This document shows, one piece after another, positions 1 to 12,216 of a stretch of DNA of 64,000 nt. The DNA comes from Lytechinus variegatus (lineage: Eukaryota; Echinodermata; Echinoidea; Temnopleuroida; Toxopneustidae): contig NC_054743.1 in NCBI RefSeq assembly GCF_018143015.1, positions 42,488,922 to 42,552,921 on the forward strand, given 5' to 3'. Within the stretch, counting starts at the first letter, position 1; each line of letters begins with the position of its first letter. Made by a program: the position numbers and the translations under genes. The notes beneath the pieces are model-generated. The model was given only the letters and a program-made list of their open reading frames with translations. It ran no database searches and was not told where the DNA came from.

Positions 1-857
1 GTCGCTGTATAGATAACAGAACGCGACAAGACTTGTATGAAAAAAGGGTATAAAATTCATTGTGTTATACTTGTCAAGGACAAGGAGAACGGAAAGAAAT
101 AATTGAGTTGAGGAGAAATTATTTTGATGATAATTATTCAAGAAATAACAGTTTCTTTGCATAGAAAGAGGGATAGGCCTATGTAATTAAGCTACGTATA
201 TTTGGGACATGAAACCAAAACTGAAGTTAGCACACTAAATTTGCATTGTTATATAAAGCAATGAGTAGCAATGTCCAGGGTTATGAAAGCTTATATATCT
301 ATGGAATATTATTGACAGAGATATTATACAAGCATTTCAGATTTATGAAATAACTGAGTGTATTATGAATCAAACTAGACCAAAGCAATTTAATGTGGTT
401 AGTCAAAAGAATTTAAGCAAACTTTTAAAGAGTTGTTTTGAGTAGGATTTACATTTTGTCAAGTGAAATTTTTATACTTAAATTCAAGTTGAATTTATTG
501 TATTTTCCTGGATATTTATTTTCCAGTACAAACATCAAAAGGATTACTGGTGTAGCTTTTTATTGAATATTTGCTAGGAAAATAATGCAGATATTTCTTG
601 AAGATAATTATGATTAATACTGATAATTTTATGGTTCTTTTGCAAGTTAAGATAGAGCTGGCAAAAGTCAATAATCACACAAAGAGACATGGTTTGATGT
701 TTCATTCAGGTTCATTATTTATTTTGATAAAGTACAATTCAAAGTGTGATTTAATATAGACAAAATATGTCTAATTTCCGGTTCAATTGTTTGTTCTTTA
801 CAGATTGAATTGTTTCTTCATAAACCATAAACCACTTACAATGACTATAAGTGCTTC
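1..857. other. AT-rich stretch, nothing recognised
   Basis: I see no coding frame, structured repeat or RNA gene here. It is AT-rich with short poly-A/T runs only. Confidence 0.5.
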
Positions 858-955
858 CTTAAAATGTCTCTATTAGGTCAGCATACCTGACAACTGAGCG
901 CGCTTCGCGCGGTCACTGGTGCCCCCCCAATGCCGTGACCCACGGTACGCCACTG
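858..955 (-). mobile_element. hAT-type element, left-end fragment
   Basis: Read on the minus strand this begins CAGTGGCGTACCGTGGGTCA and continues through a G-run and a GCG-rich core into a TGACCTAA-like stretch. It matches the left end of the complete element at 8755-9713. Only the one end is present, so this is a truncated relic. Confidence 0.65.
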
Positions 956-1404
956 ATGACGTATACTTATTATTGTATTCTACTGAAACACCCGGTGTGC
1001 AGGTAAGTTCATTGTTAAATGATGTGTCCTTTGTAAAAAAAATACAAAAACTGATTTTTTTTGGCAAATCAGTACTGATATGAAAACACGCATTGCACCA
1101 AAGTACTAGTGTCTGGTCAAAGATGGTGTGGCTATTCAATAATATGCTCGATCTTTAAATTGATAAAACAGTATGAAATGCATTTTGTCCTCTCGGTGTA
1201 ATTCATTTTTCATAAATATCGGGCCCGAACTTTCAAGCAAAATTACCAGCCCAAACGCGCATTTCGGCAAACAATCTCTTAGAACCTAATTCACATCTCT
1301 TTTCTTGAACCCTACGAACCCTATTGAAATTATCAATATTACTACATGGGCATGGGCAGAATTAGTATGTCTCTAATTTTTAAAAAAATTATTCACCCGC
1401 TTGC

Positions 1405-3036
1405 CAATCCTCTTAGTCACATTTTTAATATATCATTACCACAGGGTGTTTTCCTGACTTGTTCAAAATCGCCAAAGTCAATCCAATTTTCAAAAAGACA
1501 CTCCTCATGAATTTAGTTATTATCGCCCCATTTCTCTTCTCACAAGTATATAAAAAATATCATAGAAATAAAAGTATATAACAGACTTTATAAATTCGGC
1601 AACACATTCTGCTAAACTCTCATCAATAACTCAACAAAATTAACTTTGATCCAAATCTATGACAAGTGGAATGCCTCTGGCCGTCTCATCTGCATCACGC
1701 TATTCAACATAGCAGCAGTGCTGACTTTGAAAACTACTACTGTATAACTCGCACAAGAAGTTCAGTGATACTTGGTTACTCTTATTTCCACATTTTATGA
1801 ATTAGACCAATACACTTACAGAGATAGGATGGTAATTCAACAAATACCCCCAATGCGGCGAAACGTCATTGATCTCACATGACCTTTGACCTTGATCATG
1901 TGACCTGAAACTTGCACAGGATATTCAGTGATACTTGATTACTCTTATGTCCAAGTTTCAAAAGTCAGATCAATAAACTTGCAAAGTTATGATGGTAATT
2001 CAACAGATACCCCCATTATGGCCAAAGTTCATTGACCTTTGACCTTGGTCATGTGACCTAAAATGCGCACAGGATGTTCACTGATACTTGATTACTCTTA
2101 TGTCCAAGTTTTATGAACTAGACCAACATACTTTCAAAGTTATGATGGTTTTCAACAAATACCCCCAATTCGGCCAAAGTTTATTGACCCTACATGACCT
2201 TTGACCTTGATCATGTGACCTGAAACTTGCACAGGATGTTGAGCGATAATTAATTACTATTATGTCCAAGTTTCATGAATCAGATCCAAAAACTTTTAAA
2301 GTTTTGATTGTAATTCAATAGATTCCACCGATTTCCGCCAAAGTTCATTGACCCCAAGTGACATTTGACCTTGGTCATGTGACGTGAAACTCATGCGCAG
2401 GATGTTTGGTGATACTTGATTAACCTTATTTCCAAGTTTAATGATCTAGGTCCATATATTTCCTAAGTTATAATGACATTTCAAAAACTTAACCTGAGGT
2501 TAAGATTTTGATGTTGATTCCCCCAACATGGTCTAAGTTCATTGACCCTAAATGACCTTTGACCTTGGTCATGTGACATGAAACTCTAATATGATGTTCA
2601 AATATACTTGATTAAACTTATGGCCAAGTTTCATGAACTAGGTCCATATACTTTCTAAATTATGATGTCATTTCAAAAACTTAACCTCAGGTTAAGATTT
2701 GATGTTGACGCCGCCGCCGCCGCCGCCGCCGACGATTAAAGATTATTTAAGAAATCTAAAACAATTCATCACATTTAATGATTATAATTCTGATTCACTT
2801 TAGTTCATCGTGGTGTAAGTCAATACTCCATTTTAGGCCAATTATTAATACTTACAATAATTTATGTCAATGACATTATCAATACATCATTCATTTTATC
2901 TTTTGTTTTATTCACTGACGACACAAATATTTTTCTCATATAAATCTCACTTCCTTAAACAATAATGAAATGAATAATATAGCACAGTGGCTTAAGTCTA
3001 ACAAATTATCTTTGAACACAAAAAAGACTCAGTACT
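1405..3036 (+). mobile_element. LINE (CR1/L2-like) reverse transcriptase fragment, split by a repeat
   Basis: Conceptual translation shows non-LTR reverse-transcriptase blocks. At about 1410-1560 it reads PLSHIFNISLPQGVFPDLFK followed by KVNPIFKK and a YRPISLL-like block. After 2745 it reads FITFNDYNSDSL, then VNDIINTS-like sequence, the FTDDTN catalytic box (equivalent to F/YADDT) near 2915, and AQWLKSNKLSLNTKKTQ at 2980-3030. Block order is that of one RT domain. Frames change and stops are common, so it is a dead copy. A roughly 1.08 kb repeat (1662-2745) sits between the two halves, and part of the RT between fingers and palm is absent. The clade (CR1/L2-like) is inferred from the wording of the blocks. 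Confidence 0.75.
1662..2745 (+). repeat. Dispersed element of tandem ~150-190 bp units
   Basis: It starts ACAAGTGGAATGCCTCTGGC and contains about five units carrying CATGACCTTTGACCTTGGTC, GTGACCTGAAACT, GTTCAGTGATACTTGATTAC and TCCAAGTTTCATGAACTAG, ending in a (GCC)n tract. A second copy lies at 35701-36802. It interrupts the LINE RT at 1405-3036. The right end is truncated compared with the second copy. Confidence 0.8.
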
Positions 3037-3215
3037 CGGGGGGGGGGGGGGTAGATTAAAAAGGGACCTGTTAAGGACTGTTTGAACATGAAGACGATAC
3101 TTAAACAATCAAATGATGCGAGTGCGGAGCGCGATCTGAAAACTTTTTGACATTCCGACCTATTAACAACTGTACATTCCAAGCACTTTTTGTAATAAAC
3201 TATTACTGCACCACT
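3036..3215 (+). repeat. hAT-type internal sub-repeat fragment
   Basis: A G-run is followed by AAAAAGGGACCTGTTAAGGAC, then GATGCGAGTGCGGAGCGCGA and CTGAAAACTTTTTGACATTC. This is the repeating unit inside the element at 8755-9713. No terminal repeat is seen. Confidence 0.55.
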
Positions 3216-3329
3216 ACAAGCCCAATGGCAGACATCCGTCTGTGTACATGGAGTAGGAGGAGGATAACAAAAATTCAGAAAATGTTAAACAACTCCTCCG
3301 AACATGCGAAACAGCAGATTGATGTATTA

Positions 3330-3473
<144 letters not shown>

Positions 3474-3725
3474 CCCCATTCGTGCCCGCTTTCTTTACAT
3501 GTTTGGCGGTCTCTAGCACAAGCTCTAGCATCATTCCAACTCTTCCACCAATAGGTTTTCTTTCTTTCTCTACAGTTCTCCTCCATGTTGGTTTCGGTCT
3601 ACCCCGTTACAATTTCCTTCTGGATTTAATGTTAGAGCAATGTACAGTATAATCATGATGGTTATCTTGCTTTTTGAGGACATGACCTATCCAATCATGC
3701 CAATTCCAACGTCATCCATGCCAAT
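3474..3725 (-). mobile_element. LINE ORF2 C-terminal fragment
   Basis: Minus-strand translation reads WIGHVLKKQDNHHDYTVH, then a KSRRKL...RGRPKPTWRRTVEKE stretch ending near ETAKHVKKAG. This is the usual C-terminal tail of an RTE/jockey-like LINE ORF2 (WxGHVxRM...GRPKxTWRRTVExE...). At least one in-frame stop is present. The 3' side runs straight into (TAG)n at 3330-3473. Confidence 0.7.
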
Positions 3726-4030
3726 AATAATTGGCCAGAATATTCAAAGTGCTATTTTTAGGCACTAATAATTAAACCAATCTAAATTTTCTTCATCACT
3801 TTTCATTCACAACCATAAAGTAATACAGATCAGGGGCCGAGGAACGGTTTTCCTATTCTTAAATTCCTAACCTTCTTGTGTATATAAAACATCATCTTAT
3901 TTATTATTTTTTTACGTATTTATCAGTATCAGCATTATTATCATTATCATTGTTATTATCATTGTGTGAAGGTTACTATGATAACTGTTTGATAAAACAG
4001 GGTTTTTCATGAGATTTCTTAAATTCCCTA

Positions 4031-4060
4031 ATGGGGGGGGGGGGGGGGGGGGGGGGGGGG
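4031..4060. repeat. Poly-G tract
   Basis: About 29 consecutive G. A homopolymer this long is liable to assembly error. The surrounding 3.83-4.6 kb holds nothing else I can identify. Confidence 0.9.
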
Positions 4061-4957
4061 CATACAGAAGGGACATGGGATCATGGCCACCAATGTCATT
4101 CTCGAATAACCAACAGTTTAAAAAAAGCAAAATGGAGGAAATAAGCAAAAGTAAGAAAGGATCGGCCTATTGCCAAGAGAATTAAAATATGACGTTACGT
4201 TCAAATGTTCTCATCATGCTCCTACCATAGAGCTATTACAGATCCTACCGTCTCTGTAGCTCCTACTCACCCTGGCACCGCCCCCTAAATTGATAAGTAC
4301 ACAGTTAACGAAAGGATGTTATAAGCCATAATAGGAATCGTGTGACTATAGACGACAGCAGCTGGAGCTCAAGGACTATATTTACAGGCTTTGACAAAGA
4401 ACAATTTATTTATAACCTGAATAATAATACTGGGGAATTCCAGGACCGGGGAATCCCCGAGTACTTGAGAGGCTCAGGGGTCATTCTCAGAAAAATGCAC
4501 CAATTGATGGGGGGAAAAATCGTAAAAATGAAGTCTACAGAATGGGTTGAAAGATGCATATTGTGAAAGTACCATGTATGAGAAAGTGGCAACAGAAAAG
4601 GGGCAAGTCGCTGTTGCGTCAATTTGAAGTACTGACCGGATTAACTCGAGCACTGTATATCAACGTTACGGAGGTTAATCGTTAGCATTGCCCACTTATG
4701 TTACTCGATTAAATCACTTTTGAAATGATTGGAATTGAAATGCACACAATTTAGTTTCAGTGTGGTATCAACAATTTTATCTCTGAAGCCAAAATGTTTG
4801 CAAGATGGAAAAATATTCAATATTGTTTTTCAGAAGCAGGATTTTACCAAATAACATATAACAAAAAGTACCATAAAAATCATTGCACATCTTTCGTTCA
4901 GTATGATGTTCATAATTTGAATGAGGCAACCTTAAAATAAGTTTCATCCATAACCTG

Positions 4958-5646
4958 AGATCCTAAGCAATGCATGACCAATGCTGGGAATCCAAAGATA
5001 GTCTACCATTAAATTCTCTCGATGGCATTTAACTCTGTCAATCTTCGTTACGGAAGTTAAAATTAAGTTACAAGTTGCAATACTTATTTTGTTAGCTTAG
5101 GAACATCCATATCAAGGTATTCGTATATCATTTTTTTAATATTAATGTGGAACGCATTTCTTAATCCCCCCCCCAAATAAAAAATGTTAAAAATAGAACA
5201 GGAAACGGACAACTGTCATTTTTGTTGTCGTTCTTGGTCACCGAATAACCGGGCCACAGAATTGTAGTTCATCTTAGAAGTTTCTGGCCTCAAGTAATCC
5301 TAAGCAAGATTCTTAGAAATGCATGACCAATTCTGGGAATCCCAAGATACTTTACCATCAAATCATCGAGTGGCCTTTACCCTTGTCAATCTTCGTTACG
5401 GAAGTTAAATCAAGTTACAAATTGCAATATTTATTGTTAGGTTAGGAAAATCCATATTTTGGTATTCGTATTACCTTTTTTTAATAAATAAAGATCAATG
5501 TGGAGCGCATAGCTTAATTTGCCACCCCCTAAAAATGTGAAAACATAACATGAAACGGAAACTGTAATTTTATTGTTCTTGTTGGAATGAGAAAACCGAA
5601 TAACAGGGCCACAGAATTGTAGTTCATCTTAAAAGTTTCTGGCAAT
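4958..5646 (+). repeat. Tandem duplication of a ~340 bp unit
   Basis: Unit 1 (about 4958-5289) and unit 2 (about 5290-5646) share, in order, ATGCATGACCAAT.CTGGGAATC, CTTCGTTACGGAAGTTAAA, GGTATTCGTAT, AATGTGGA.CGCAT and GGCCACAGAATTGTAGTTCA. They differ by scattered substitutions and small indels, so the duplication is not recent. Confidence 0.8.
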
Positions 5647-6389
5647 AAACAAAGTATAACAATCGTAGTCCCGTAACCAGGATGAGTTCTCTGGGTTACG
5701 AGGAATCCCGCCGCTTGCCAATAGCCAAAAGAGAGAGAGAGAAAGAGAAAAAAAAACATTTAAAAGGACATGGGGAAACGAATAATAATAAAGTGAGGTA
5801 AATGAAACAAGAGGCTAAAATATCAGAAATACATAAATTATTAATGGAATCTATATGATCTAATCGCGATTTTTGTTTCATTATTTTGTTTCATCGAGAT
5901 ACCCAATTACGCATCCTGTTACAAAAATGATTTACAAAAATGATGAATGCCAAAATGTTTGATTATCGAAATACGTATTTCATTAATAAATTCCACAAAC
6001 CTTGAGTGTTTGAATACCCCTTTCTACGTTTTCATGTAGGTAGACCTATATGAAATATTTCAGCTGTTTTCATGTGCATTAAAGGGGTCATCCAGGCAAA
6101 AAAAATATGTTCTGAACAGATAATAATCTGAAAAAATATAATACTGCAAATATGATCAACATCGAACAAGGAATAACGAAGTAATGCCATTTTGAAGATT
6201 TGCATTATTTCAGGGGAACAGTTTGGTCTATGCATATCTTCATGAATATTAAAAGAGTTGATTGATGGTGTACATACATGTAACCCCCACTTGTTCTTTT
6301 GTATTCTATTGCATGAAATTATTTTTTTATTCAATTTATATCCTATTTATTTGAAAGCGTGCTTAAAATGTCTCTTTTTATATTGGAAT

Positions 6390-6840
6390 GACACATTTTC
6401 AGCTAGCGCTTTGCACTCGCTGCGCATCAGTTCCTTAGCAAGACACCCATCCTTTTTATGATTACAAAAAGTTAATAGAATGTCCCGTTTTGAGTTCTAA
6501 ACTTCAAAAAGCGCGCGTTTTACCTTTTCAATAATTGTTTATTGGATATATATCTTGTTCTCAAATTAAAACGTCCAAAAATGATTGTTTTCAGATCAAA
6601 ACATAACAAATTTACAGTCGCATCAATTAAGATACCCATCCTTGTAATTGGTACAAACACTGTTTAGAATGTCAAGGTTTCAGTCAGAATACTAAAAAAA
6701 CCAGCTAGCACTTTGTACTCACATTAATAGTTTATTCACATATCCTCCTGATCATTTTTACAAAAAATGCTTAGAATCTCAAGTTTTCAGGTTAGACCAT
6801 ACACAAGTTTTAGCTCGCGCTTGCGCTCACATTTTTGATC
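6390..6840 (-). repeat. Degenerate hAT-type internal sub-repeats
   Basis: Three spaced blocks of AGCTAGCGCTTTGCACTCGC or AGCTCGCGCTTGCGCTCAC type appear near 6400, 6705 and 6810. They are the reverse complement of the GCGAGCGCGAAGCGCGAGCT unit of 8755-9713. Termini are lacking. Confidence 0.5.
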
Positions 6841-7043
6841 GGTGAAATAGCCCTCCTCATCATTGCTCATGAGTCATTGCAAATAGTTTTCCTTTCTGTT
6901 TCCTTGTCCATGAAAGTTTTGTTTCTCCTTATTCCCTTTCTTTCCACCGTTTCTGCCGACTTCAGCATTAGACAAAGCCATGTCACATGTTATGGAACTA
7001 GAATCGTACTATCAATCTCAGCAAAGTACATCAAAGAAGTGTA

Positions 7044-7078
7044 TTAACTTCCGTAACAATAATTGTTACGGAAGTTAA
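7044..7078. repeat. Short perfect inverted repeat
   Basis: Two 17-bp arms separated by one base, built from inverted copies of the TTAACTTCCGTAAC motif. It could form a cruciform or hairpin. Confidence 0.85.
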
Positions 7079-8159
7079 TGCACTTTATATAGCAAAGGAA
7101 GTTAAAATTGTTAAGTTCTAAAGAAGATGCCAATATTCCAAATTTGTAGTATGAATTATTTAAAATTCCAAAAGCATTAAATATCGTATATAATTCGCGG
7201 GGAATTGTTTTCGCTGACAATTTTCGCTCTGTACAAAGTGATGTCGAAAATAAGGTTTGTAATAATAATTTTACACGGATGAATAGCTATCATTTTTATG
7301 GGTAAGTAGGTGGAGGGTACCTTATATGATTTATATCTGTATGATCCGGAGTGATTCAATATAGCACAAATTTGTAGCAAATTCAAGAAAAAATGTTACG
7401 GAAGTTAATGCGTTACGGAAGTTAATGTCTTTATGCTTTAAGGTCCAACGTGGTCCTTATGTAGCAGCCCTAACTTTGCAAACTGTATTTATTATGAAAG
7501 GTGTCTCTTATTCTATATAATACTGAATTCTCAACAGAACTGCTAAAGTGCATATCTTCTTAAGGTGCGTTACGGATGTTAAATCTGTTTAGTCATACAT
7601 TTCATTTTGTAAGAATAGTCCTTTATTTTCGTGTAAAACAGGAAACACATATGATAATTCCCTATCAATTATTTATTATTGATTATCACTCTACTTGCAG
7701 ACACATTATTATATAATATAATTCACTTTGAAAGGGAGAAAAAACTTGTGGCACTATTCGTTACGGAGGTTAAAATAAATTTGGGACAAAGTTAAAAGTG
7801 AAATTAATCACAAAGTGATCATCAAATTCTAGGATAAGCGCAGTATGTCAGACGTTTACACCATGCTGCCCTCACCAGACATCAATGTAGGTAAGAAATA
7901 CAGAGTACTTATAAAAGAGAATGATAGTAAAATCTAAAACTGACCCGAGACAGTGTCTATTCTAACAAAAAGCAAAACTAAAAGGCTTTTGTAATAAAAT
8001 TAGAGCTTTGCAAGTCACTGGTCGCATATGCTTTGTGAAACTAGTCTATTATTGTTATTTTCTTGATAAAAAAAATTGTAGAAAATGTTCAGGGTTGTGA
8101 AGCTAGCGGACATAAGATAGTCGAGACACGTTTTTTGTGAATTGTATCATTTTTTTGTG

Positions 8160-8720
8160 AATGACCCTCAGGCGATCGTTGTTCATGGTTGTGGTAACCT
8201 ACATAAATTTTGTTTTCTGTGAATGATTTTTTTAAGGATAGTAAGGGGGGGGGGGTCAGAGGCAAGACATGGCATAAAGTACAAACATGAAATATAAAAG
8301 CTGCTAACGAATAGAGAGCGACGTAGCATTTTTTCTATATTTTTTAATGCAAATATCTAGTTTTGTTATAGGTTTTTGACATGGTATTTAAAAATATATA
8401 TCCCATTTTACCTTTTCCCCTTCTTTTTTCATTCTTTTTTGGACAAGGTTTTTTTTTTGGTTCATTGCCCCCAAGCGGCCAAGCCCAACATCTGTACGCC
8501 AGTCGGAGTGGGGTAGGGGGATCGGGGAAGTAATTTTAGGACGAGTTCAATAATGCAAGCGCAAATGGCTAGCTGAAATTTTTGAAAAATTGACCTGAAA
8601 ATAAACAATTTTAAAGACGATTGTCGGTTTTCATGGTCATTTTCCTTTAATGCACCCTTTTGAATTCCCCCCCATTTTGTTCTCCACTTATTTTACATCA
8701 TGAACCTGAATAAAATAAAC
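8160..8720 (+). repeat. Dispersed repeat, copy 1
   Basis: Shares order and wording with 27070-27565: a TTCATGGTTGT block, TTTTGTTTTCTGTGAA, CAGACATGGCATAAAG (slightly varied), a T-rich TTTTCC tract, an AATGCAAGCG block and a terminal GAACCTGAATAAA. No coding sequence or terminal repeat is identified. Confidence 0.55.
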
Positions 8721-8754
8721 AGGACACATCCCATGTGGTTGGTTGCGGTGAGGG

Positions 8755-9713
8755 CAGTGGCGTACCGTGGGTCACGGCATGGGGGGGGGGCGCTCAGTTG
8801 CAAGGTTTACTGACCTAAGACTTTTTAAGGACAGTGCCATTAAACGGATATGTATGTCACTGATCAAACAATGCGAGCGTGAAGCGCGAGCTGAAAATTT
8901 TTATATTCAGACCTAAAAAGGGACATTATTAGCAAATTTTTGTAATCATGATACGTACCTGTCTCGCTAAACAAACAATGCGAGCGCGAAACGCGAGCTG
9001 AAAGTTTTTGCATATATTGACCCCAAACAGGGATATTTTAAGGACTTTTTTTTAAAAAGAATCCATTAAAGTATCTATATCTCACCATAGTCCTCTAATG
9101 CGAGTGCGAAGCGCTTGCTGATTTTGTTAGAATTACATCTAAACACATGAAGCACTTTTTGAAGTCATTATAATCATGATTATCTCACTAATCAAGAGGG
9201 GCTTTCTAAGGCTTGTTTATAGGAATTCACCAAGACCATACGTATTTCACTAACCGAATGATGCGAGCGCGAAGCGCGAGCTGAAAATTTTTGATATTCT
9301 GATTTAAAAAAAGGACATTTTAAGACTTTAAAATGGGGGCAATCATTTTAAGTAGTCATGATAAAAAGTATATATCACTACATAAAACAATAATAACTCG
9401 AAGTGCGAGGAAATATATTTGGTGATTGACTTGAAAACGGGAGGTTTTAGTACAACAGGATCATATATCTCCTTAGACAGACAATGCAAGCACCCGGAAC
9501 AATGAAGACATATTCCCTGAGCAAATTTTGTTTCATAAAGTTATGAAAAAAATATTTTTTTATGTAATATAACTTATTATTATAATTATAATAAACAATA
9601 ATTTCTTCTTTCCCGCTACGTTTTTCTTCTTTTCTCCCTCTTTTTCGCCTTTTCCCCTTATTTTTTTTGGCCAGTCGATTGGGGGAGGGGGTGGTTACGT
9701 AGTTACGCCACTG
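8755..9713. mobile_element. Non-autonomous hAT-type DNA transposon with 8-bp TSD
   Basis: The ends are inverted (CAGTGGCGTA at 8755 and TACGCCACTG ending 9713). Exact 8-bp duplications GGTGAGGG flank it at 8747-8754 and 9714-9721. An 8-bp duplication with CAGTGG-type ends is the mark of the hAT superfamily. The interior has no transposase frame; it holds about four copies of GCGAGCGCGAAGCGCGAGCT followed by GAAAATTTTT and ACATTTTAAGG at 110-160 bp spacing. The well-kept duplication suggests a fairly recent insertion. Confidence 0.88.
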
Positions 9714-10169
9714 GGTGAGGGGTAAGTCATGTTTCAAAACATAGTAGGTAGATCAACACGTTGACACTGCCTGACGTTAAACAAAAATAAGATGATGGGG
9801 ACAGCCTACCCGAAAGTCTATGACTTTGGCTTTTTTACATCATATCATAGCGCCCTCTCTCATTACTTGTACTGCTTACTGCAGAAGTCTACCATGTTTA
9901 TGAATGTAAGAATGACTCAAGTCCCTATAATTCTAAAGCGACCCCAGTCCACCAAACAAAAGGCTTCACCCACAAGCAACTCAAATATCAATATTAATTA
10001 AAAAAATGTTCACGTACACTTAACTTGTTTTATGATGTTCTCTGATGTCTTTTGGCCAAATATACTTTAATTGCACAAATAAAAAAAAATCTCGTTTTTT
10101 CAGTTTTCTCGAAATTACCTCCTCTGGACTTGGGCATGTTTTATATTCATATAATCATATTATTTAGGC

Positions 10170-10315
10170 TTGTTTTTCCACGAGCGAACGGAGTGAGCGA
10201 CCGGTTTGGAAAAGTTTTAAAATCTGAAGTTATTAAAAACGATATTTAGTCATTGGGGCGCTCATTACTCTTGAAATGGCATCCTCGCAAGATGTTGCGA
10301 GCGCGAATCACAAAC
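10170..10315. repeat. GCG-rich sub-repeat fragments
   Basis: CGAGCGAACGGAGTGAGCGA and GTTGCGAGCGCGAATCACAA resemble the internal units of the hAT-type element at 8755-9713. The match is short, so assignment is tentative. Confidence 0.35.
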
Positions 10316-10689
10316 TCATATTCTTTTACATTTGATTTAATGAGACATGGACAATAAACATTCCAAGCGGTTCATTTTATCTGACCCTCTGGTAGCGGCA
10401 TTGAATTATTATTACTATAAAATCCGAATTATCTTCAAGTAAAAAACAGAGTGTTGTTACGTTGATAAACCAAACAAAGAGAAAAGATTTAGGAAAATTA
10501 TCGACTTATTTCATTGATTAATTTCGATGTAAAAATATACTCTAAAGTTCTTTTAACTCGCTTACAAAAAGTAATACACTTAATAATTTATTCAGATCAC
10601 AGACCTACATGTTCAGATCAACATGCTTTTTTTAAAGGAAAAATATATTTCACAGGCGATTCGGACTGTACATGGTATGTTTTACTACC

Positions 10690-10905
10690 TTAAAGGACAA
10701 GTCCATCCCAACAAAAAAGTTTATTTGATAAAAAGAGAAAAATCCAACAAGCAAAACACTGAAAATTTCATCAAAATCGGATGTAAAAAATAAGAAATTC
10801 ATCTTTAATACACCGATTGGCAGCTCTTGCCTTTCGGAAGCATCTTTCGAATTACGTTGAACGTAAATACTCAAACATGTCACACACGCACAGTCCCTCA
10901 CACTA
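10690..10905 (+). repeat. Echinoid-type dispersed repeat
   Basis: Starts AAAGGACAAGTCCATCCCAA and contains AAAAATCCAACAAGCAAAAC and AATTTCATCAAAATCGGATG. I recall this wording as a very abundant interspersed repeat of sea-urchin genomes; that is memory, not a search. It is followed by CA and GA microsatellites (10930-10970). Confidence 0.5.
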
Positions 10906-11504
10906 ACGTATGCATCCAGCCTAACTCACACTCCCCGCCCTCACACACACACACACGGGAGAGAGAGAGATAAATATAGTATATGAGTATAATTATATAA
11001 GTATAAGTATTTATTTCTTGTCCAAAAATGGAAATTCTTCTTGTTTACGTGTCTTACAAGTACATGATAAAGAGATGAAATCATATAAATTCATACACAA
11101 TACATGAACAATGAAATTTACATTTGGAACATAACAATAGTCTGACATGATAAGTCATTGCAGTGTTCAAGAAATGCATTGGGTAAATCTATTGCAATTA
11201 TCTGAAATATCGAAGTTATAAAAGAAAGACATTATTAGATTGCTTTATTAAATCAACCAGGTTTATTATTCACTTTCTAATTAATAATTACAACCTATAT
11301 GTATACAAAATGTTTCAATGAGCATATATCACACGGATTCAGATTATGATTACAATTAATTTGCAAATTCTTTGATTAAATTCGTCAATTTCAAGATGGT
11401 TATCAAACTTGGTTGATTGCATATTTTACAGTTTAAATGAGTTCTTTTTATGATTTGGTAGCGTATTCATGTACACTTACTAACATGGATCATAATCAAA
11501 TAGG

Positions 11505-11690
11505 AAGAAAGAGGGAGAGAGAAATAAAAGGGAATGGAAGAGAGAAAAGAAAGAGAAAGAAATATAGAAAGAAATAGCAGAAAGAAATTTAAAAAATACA
11601 AAAGAACGCACGAAAGAAGGGTAGGTAGGAAGGAAGGAAGAATTAAGGATAAGAAAGAAAGAGAAAGGGACGGAAAAATCTATTCAGGCC
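11505..11690. repeat. Purine-rich GA/GAAA tract
   Basis: A roughly 180 bp strand-asymmetric purine tract of GAGA, GAAAGA and GGAAGGAAGG units. It can give triplex-like structures and false frames. 11000-11505 holds nothing recognised. Confidence 0.8.
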
Positions 11691-11750
11691 ATTGAGTTTA
11701 AGAGACGGAAAGAAGTGGGCACTCATGAGTGAAGATATCGGGTGGTATCT

Positions 11751-12216
11751 GGTGCCATGAGCCTAATTACATCAGGAGGGCTCAAGATATTCGTTCGACC
11801 CAACCCATTCAAATTTTTTTCAATTTGATGTTGCTGATTGACAAAACTGTATCAATATGATTCAAAATCTAACACTGATTCTAGAAATGGTAACTACTGA
11901 ACTTCCTTCGACCAAATTGAGAAGATAAAAAAGTGACTTGGAACTATTTTTTTGACTGGCGGACTAATTAGGGCTATTTTACTGTTTGAGTCGATAAATT
12001 TGATCCATTCATAGTTATCTTCATAAATGGCAATTTATTTTTTAAATGAGCTGGCTACGCTACCCTTTCCTGGTCAGATATGGAATGCCAGATATATATC
12101 CTATCCAATGGTAGTAAACATTCCACCCTCTAATTTCACATTTATTTTTTATGAATTTTTCAAAAGTGCCATTTTAACACACAAGTCTATGGGGAATGTT
12201 TTACGCGCGTGACACC
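11751..12216. repeat. Left terminal repeat of composite A
   Basis: 466 bp, nearly identical to 13219-13684. It contains a 61-codon chance frame present in both copies, which I do not regard as a gene. Confidence 0.85.

Larger units (their letters stand above)
4665..7773. repeat. Cluster of GTTACGGAAGTTAA-like motifs
   Basis: Ten copies of GTTACGG(A/T)(A/G)GTTAA lie at 4665, 5047, 5395, 7044 (reverse), 7065, 7395, 7412, 7569 and 7760, counting the inverted pair at 7044-7078 as two and noting that 7395/7412 are nearly head to tail. All but one are on the plus strand. No gene is visible in the interval. Confidence 0.75.

Noticed and set aside
2700-2735. CRISPR-like or regulatory GCC repeat
   Set aside because: It is a plain (GCC)n tract at the end of the dispersed element; no spacer structure is present anywhere in the window.
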